Assembly: GCA_902464175.1 (NCBI GenBank)
Contig: CABQHZ010000037.1
Location: 1-15,425, forward strand
Direction: 5' to 3'
DNA: 15,425 nt
Source of the DNA: an uncultured Collinsella sp.
GTDB lineage: Bacteria > Actinomycetota > Coriobacteriia > Coriobacteriales > Coriobacteriaceae
Shown: positions 13,619 through 15,425 of the stretch, one piece after another
Layout: every line of letters begins with the position of its first letter
How positions within the stretch are numbered: position 1 is the first letter of the stretch
Made by a program: the position numbers and the translations under genes
The notes under the pieces: model-generated
What the model was told of the DNA's origin: nothing
Seen by the model: the letters and a program-made list of their open reading frames with translations, nothing else
Databases searched by the model: none

Positions 13619-14931
13619 CCCGCATCACCCCGTCCCCGCTCAAGGGCACCGTTCCCGCCATCGCGTCCAAGTCGATGGCGCACCGCCTGATCATCTGCGC
13701 CGCGCTTGCCAACGGCGAGACGCACGTCACCTGCAACACCACCTGCGCCGATATCGAGGCCACGGTGCGCTGCCTCACGGCGCTCGGCGCCCGCATCGAG
13801 ACCGTCGAGGACGGCTTCCAGGTCCACCCCACCATGAAGAGCGTTGAGTTCGGTCTGCTCAAAGCCCTCGCCGGCAGCACGCTCGACTGTGGCGAGAGCG
13901 GCTCCACGCTGCGCTTTATGCTGCCCGTCGCCTGCGCGCTGGGTGCGGAGGCCACCTTTGTAGGCCAGGGCCGCCTGGGCGCCCGCCCGCTCTCCCCGCT
14001 CTCGGACGAGATCATCGCCGCTGGCTGCGACCTGCAGGGCCTGGGCGCCTTTCCGCTCAAGACGAGCGGCCGCATGCGTCCGGGCACCTTTGTGCTTCCG
14101 GGCAACGTGAGCTCACAGTACATCTCGGGCCTGCTGCTGGCAGCGCCGCTGCTGGCCCAGCCCTCCTGCGTGCAAGTGACCGGCCTTATCGAGAGCCGCC
14201 CCTACATCAACCTGACGATTCAGGCCATGAAGGCCTTCGGCGTCGAGGTCAACGTCGAGCGTATTCCGGCTAAGGACGGCCAGCCCGAGGTTACGAACTT
14301 CCGCGTGAATAGCGGCTCATACCGCACGCCCGGCAGCGTGGCCGTCGAGGGCGACTGGTCCAACGCCGCCTTTTGGCTGTGCGCCGGCGCCATCGGCACC
14401 GACCCCATCACCGTTGAAGGCGTGTCGCTGAGCTCCGCGCAGGGCGACCGCAACGTGCTTGCCGCGCTTTCGCGCTTTGGTGCCCGCATCGTGCGCTCCA
14501 CCAACGCCGCTACCGTGCAGTCCGACAAGCTCGCCGGCTTTGAGATGAGCGCCCACGACATTCCCGACCTGGTGCCCGTCATCTCGGCCGTGGCCTCGCT
14601 GGCGCAGGGACGCACGTTTATCCGCGACTGCGCGCGCCTGCGCATCAAGGAATCCGACCGCCTGGTCACCACCACCCGCGAGCTTACCGCGCTGGGCGCG
14701 CAGGTGCGCATCGCCGGCGACGAGCTGATCATCAAGGGCGTCGACGCCTTTACCGGCGGTGAGGTCGATTCGCACAACGACCACCGCATCGCCATGATGG
14801 CCGCCATCGCCGCGAGCCGCGCCACCGGCGAGGTCGTGATCCACGGAGCCGAGGCCGTCAACAAGTCCTATCCCGATTTCTTCGACCACTACCGCCTGCT
14901 GGGCGGCAAGGTCACGCTCGAGGAGGAATAG
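13612..14931 (+). CDS. aroA: 3-phosphoshikimate 1-carboxyvinyltransferase (EPSP synthase)
   Basis: This enzyme joins phosphoenolpyruvate to shikimate 3-phosphate, the sixth step of the pathway. The 439-residue product has the substrate-binding SKSMAHR (19-25), the hinge motif CGESGSTLRF (93-102), GRLGARPL (120-127), SSQYISG (167-173), the catalytic Asp in DIPDLVP (Asp319), RIKESDR (344-350) and NDHRIAM (389-395). In the hinge motif a Phe stands where the E. coli-type enzyme has Pro101, so this is not the classical NAGTAMRP form. The ATG lies inside the aroB end (ATGCTAG overlap); an AAGGGAG SD is about 10 bases upstream. aroC begins one base after the stop. Identity is certain. Confidence 0.98.
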   Translation: MLARITPSPLKGTVPAIASKSMAHRLIICAALANGETHVTCNTTCADIEATVRCLTALGARIETVEDGFQVHPTMKSVEFGLLKALAGSTLDCGESGSTLRFMLPVACALGAEATFVGQGRLGARPLSPLSDEIIAAGCDLQGLGAFPLKTSGRMRPGTFVLPGNVSSQYISGLLLAAPLLAQPSCVQVTGLIESRPYINLTIQAMKAFGVEVNVERIPAKDGQPEVTNFRVNSGSYRTPGSVAVEGDWSNAAFWLCAGAIGTDPITVEGVSLSSAQGDRNVLAALSRFGARIVRSTNAATVQSDKLAGFEMSAHDIPDLVPVISAVASLAQGRTFIRDCARLRIKESDRLVTTTRELTALGAQVRIAGDELIIKGVDAFTGGEVDSHNDHRIAMMAAIAASRATGEVVIHGAEAVNKSYPDFFDHYRLLGGKVTLEEE

Positions 14932-14932
14932 C

Positions 14933-15425
14933 ATGTCCTCGACCTTTGGCAACGTCTTGCATCTGAGCATTTTCGGCCAGTCGCACTCCCCCGCCATCGG
15001 CTGCTCGCTCGATGGCATCCCTGCCGGTATCGCCGTTGATCAGGAGCAGCTGCAGGCATTTTTGGACCGTCGCGCCCCCGGCCGCGACGAGACCGCGACC
15101 AAGCGCCGCGAGGCCGACGCCGCGCACATTATCGCCGGCGTGGTCGATGGACACACCACCGGCGCGCCCATCGCAGCGATTATCGAAAATACCAACACGC
15201 GCTCCAAGGATTACTCCGAGCTGCGCCGCAAGCCCCGCCCGGGCCATGCGGACTTCCCAGCCCGCGTGAAATACCACAACATGCACGACGTTGCCGGCGG
15301 CGGACACTTCTCCGGCCGCCTGACGGCCCCTCTGTGCATCGCCGGCGGCATCGCGCTGCAGGCGCTCGAGGCCCGCGGCATTAAAGTGATGGCACACGTC
15401 GCACAGATCGGCGGCATCTCCGACC
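14933..15425 (+). CDS. aroC: Chorismate synthase, N-terminal part (3' end off window)
   Basis: This enzyme makes chorismate from EPSP, using reduced flavin as cofactor. The first 164 codons are present. Visible features are the N-terminal FGQSHSPAIG (15-24), which holds the conserved active-site His at 18, then LDRRAPGRD (44-52), RPGHADFPARVKYHN (102-116) and the flavin-site GGGHFSGRLTAP (122-133). The family motif at the first site is usually GESHG; here it is GQSHS, keeping the His. The ATG at 14933 has AGGAGG 6 bases upstream, within the last codons of aroA, and follows the aroA stop by one base. It is the last gene of the operon seen here; the operon may continue beyond the window. Confidence 0.97.
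   Translation, partial: MSSTFGNVLHLSIFGQSHSPAIGCSLDGIPAGIAVDQEQLQAFLDRRAPGRDETATKRREADAAHIIAGVVDGHTTGAPIAAIIENTNTRSKDYSELRRKPRPGHADFPARVKYHNMHDVAGGGHFSGRLTAPLCIAGGIALQALEARGIKVMAHVAQIGGISD

Noticed and set aside
1..15425. CRISPR arrays, insertion sequences, toxin-antitoxin pairs or other accessory systems.
   Set aside because: No regularly spaced repeats, terminal inverted repeats or transposase-like proteins were found. Almost all sequence is explained by housekeeping genes.

Overview
The window is GC-rich chromosomal DNA from what looks like a Gram-positive actinobacterium. The class Coriobacteriia (Collinsella/Olsenella type) is my best guess, from protein style and gene order; I could not run a database search. 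Gene density is high, every gene sits in a conventional operon, and there is no transposase, integrase, phage gene or CRISPR array.

The left two thirds is read leftwards (minus strand). In transcription order from the centre it holds: a tRNA-Arg(CCG) with its own strong promoter and terminator; a P-type cation-transporting ATPase with an unusual lysine-rich tail; a double zinc-ribbon, single-pass membrane protein of unknown function; a promoter followed by a cyclophilin-type peptidyl-prolyl isomerase and a TPR protein with one membrane segment; then, after a strong hairpin, the cell-shape cluster mreB-mreC-mreD-mrdA (PBP2). mrdA runs off the left edge before its KTG motif. MreB, MreC, MreD and PBP2 are the cytoskeletal, scaffold and transpeptidase parts of the elongasome, so this block builds the side wall. 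The two unknown membrane proteins upstream may be envelope-associated.

The right third (from 10532) is read rightwards and is a tight aromatic amino acid operon: aroF (class I-beta DAHP synthase with an N-terminal regulatory domain), tyrA (prephenate dehydrogenase), aroB, aroA and aroC (cut by the right edge). Together they cover the entry step, the dehydroquinate synthase step, the last two steps to chorismate, and the tyrosine branch.

The two halves diverge around the tRNA gene. The roughly 200-bp divergent region between the tRNA and aroF is the most interesting non-coding stretch. It holds the tRNA promoter on the minus strand and, on the plus strand, a factor-independent terminator only 33 bp upstream of aroF, with no plus-strand gene for it to end. 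That suggests transcription attenuation of the aro operon. I see no clearly new multi-gene system; the regulatory leader, the ATPase tail and the two uncharacterised envelope proteins are the best leads.
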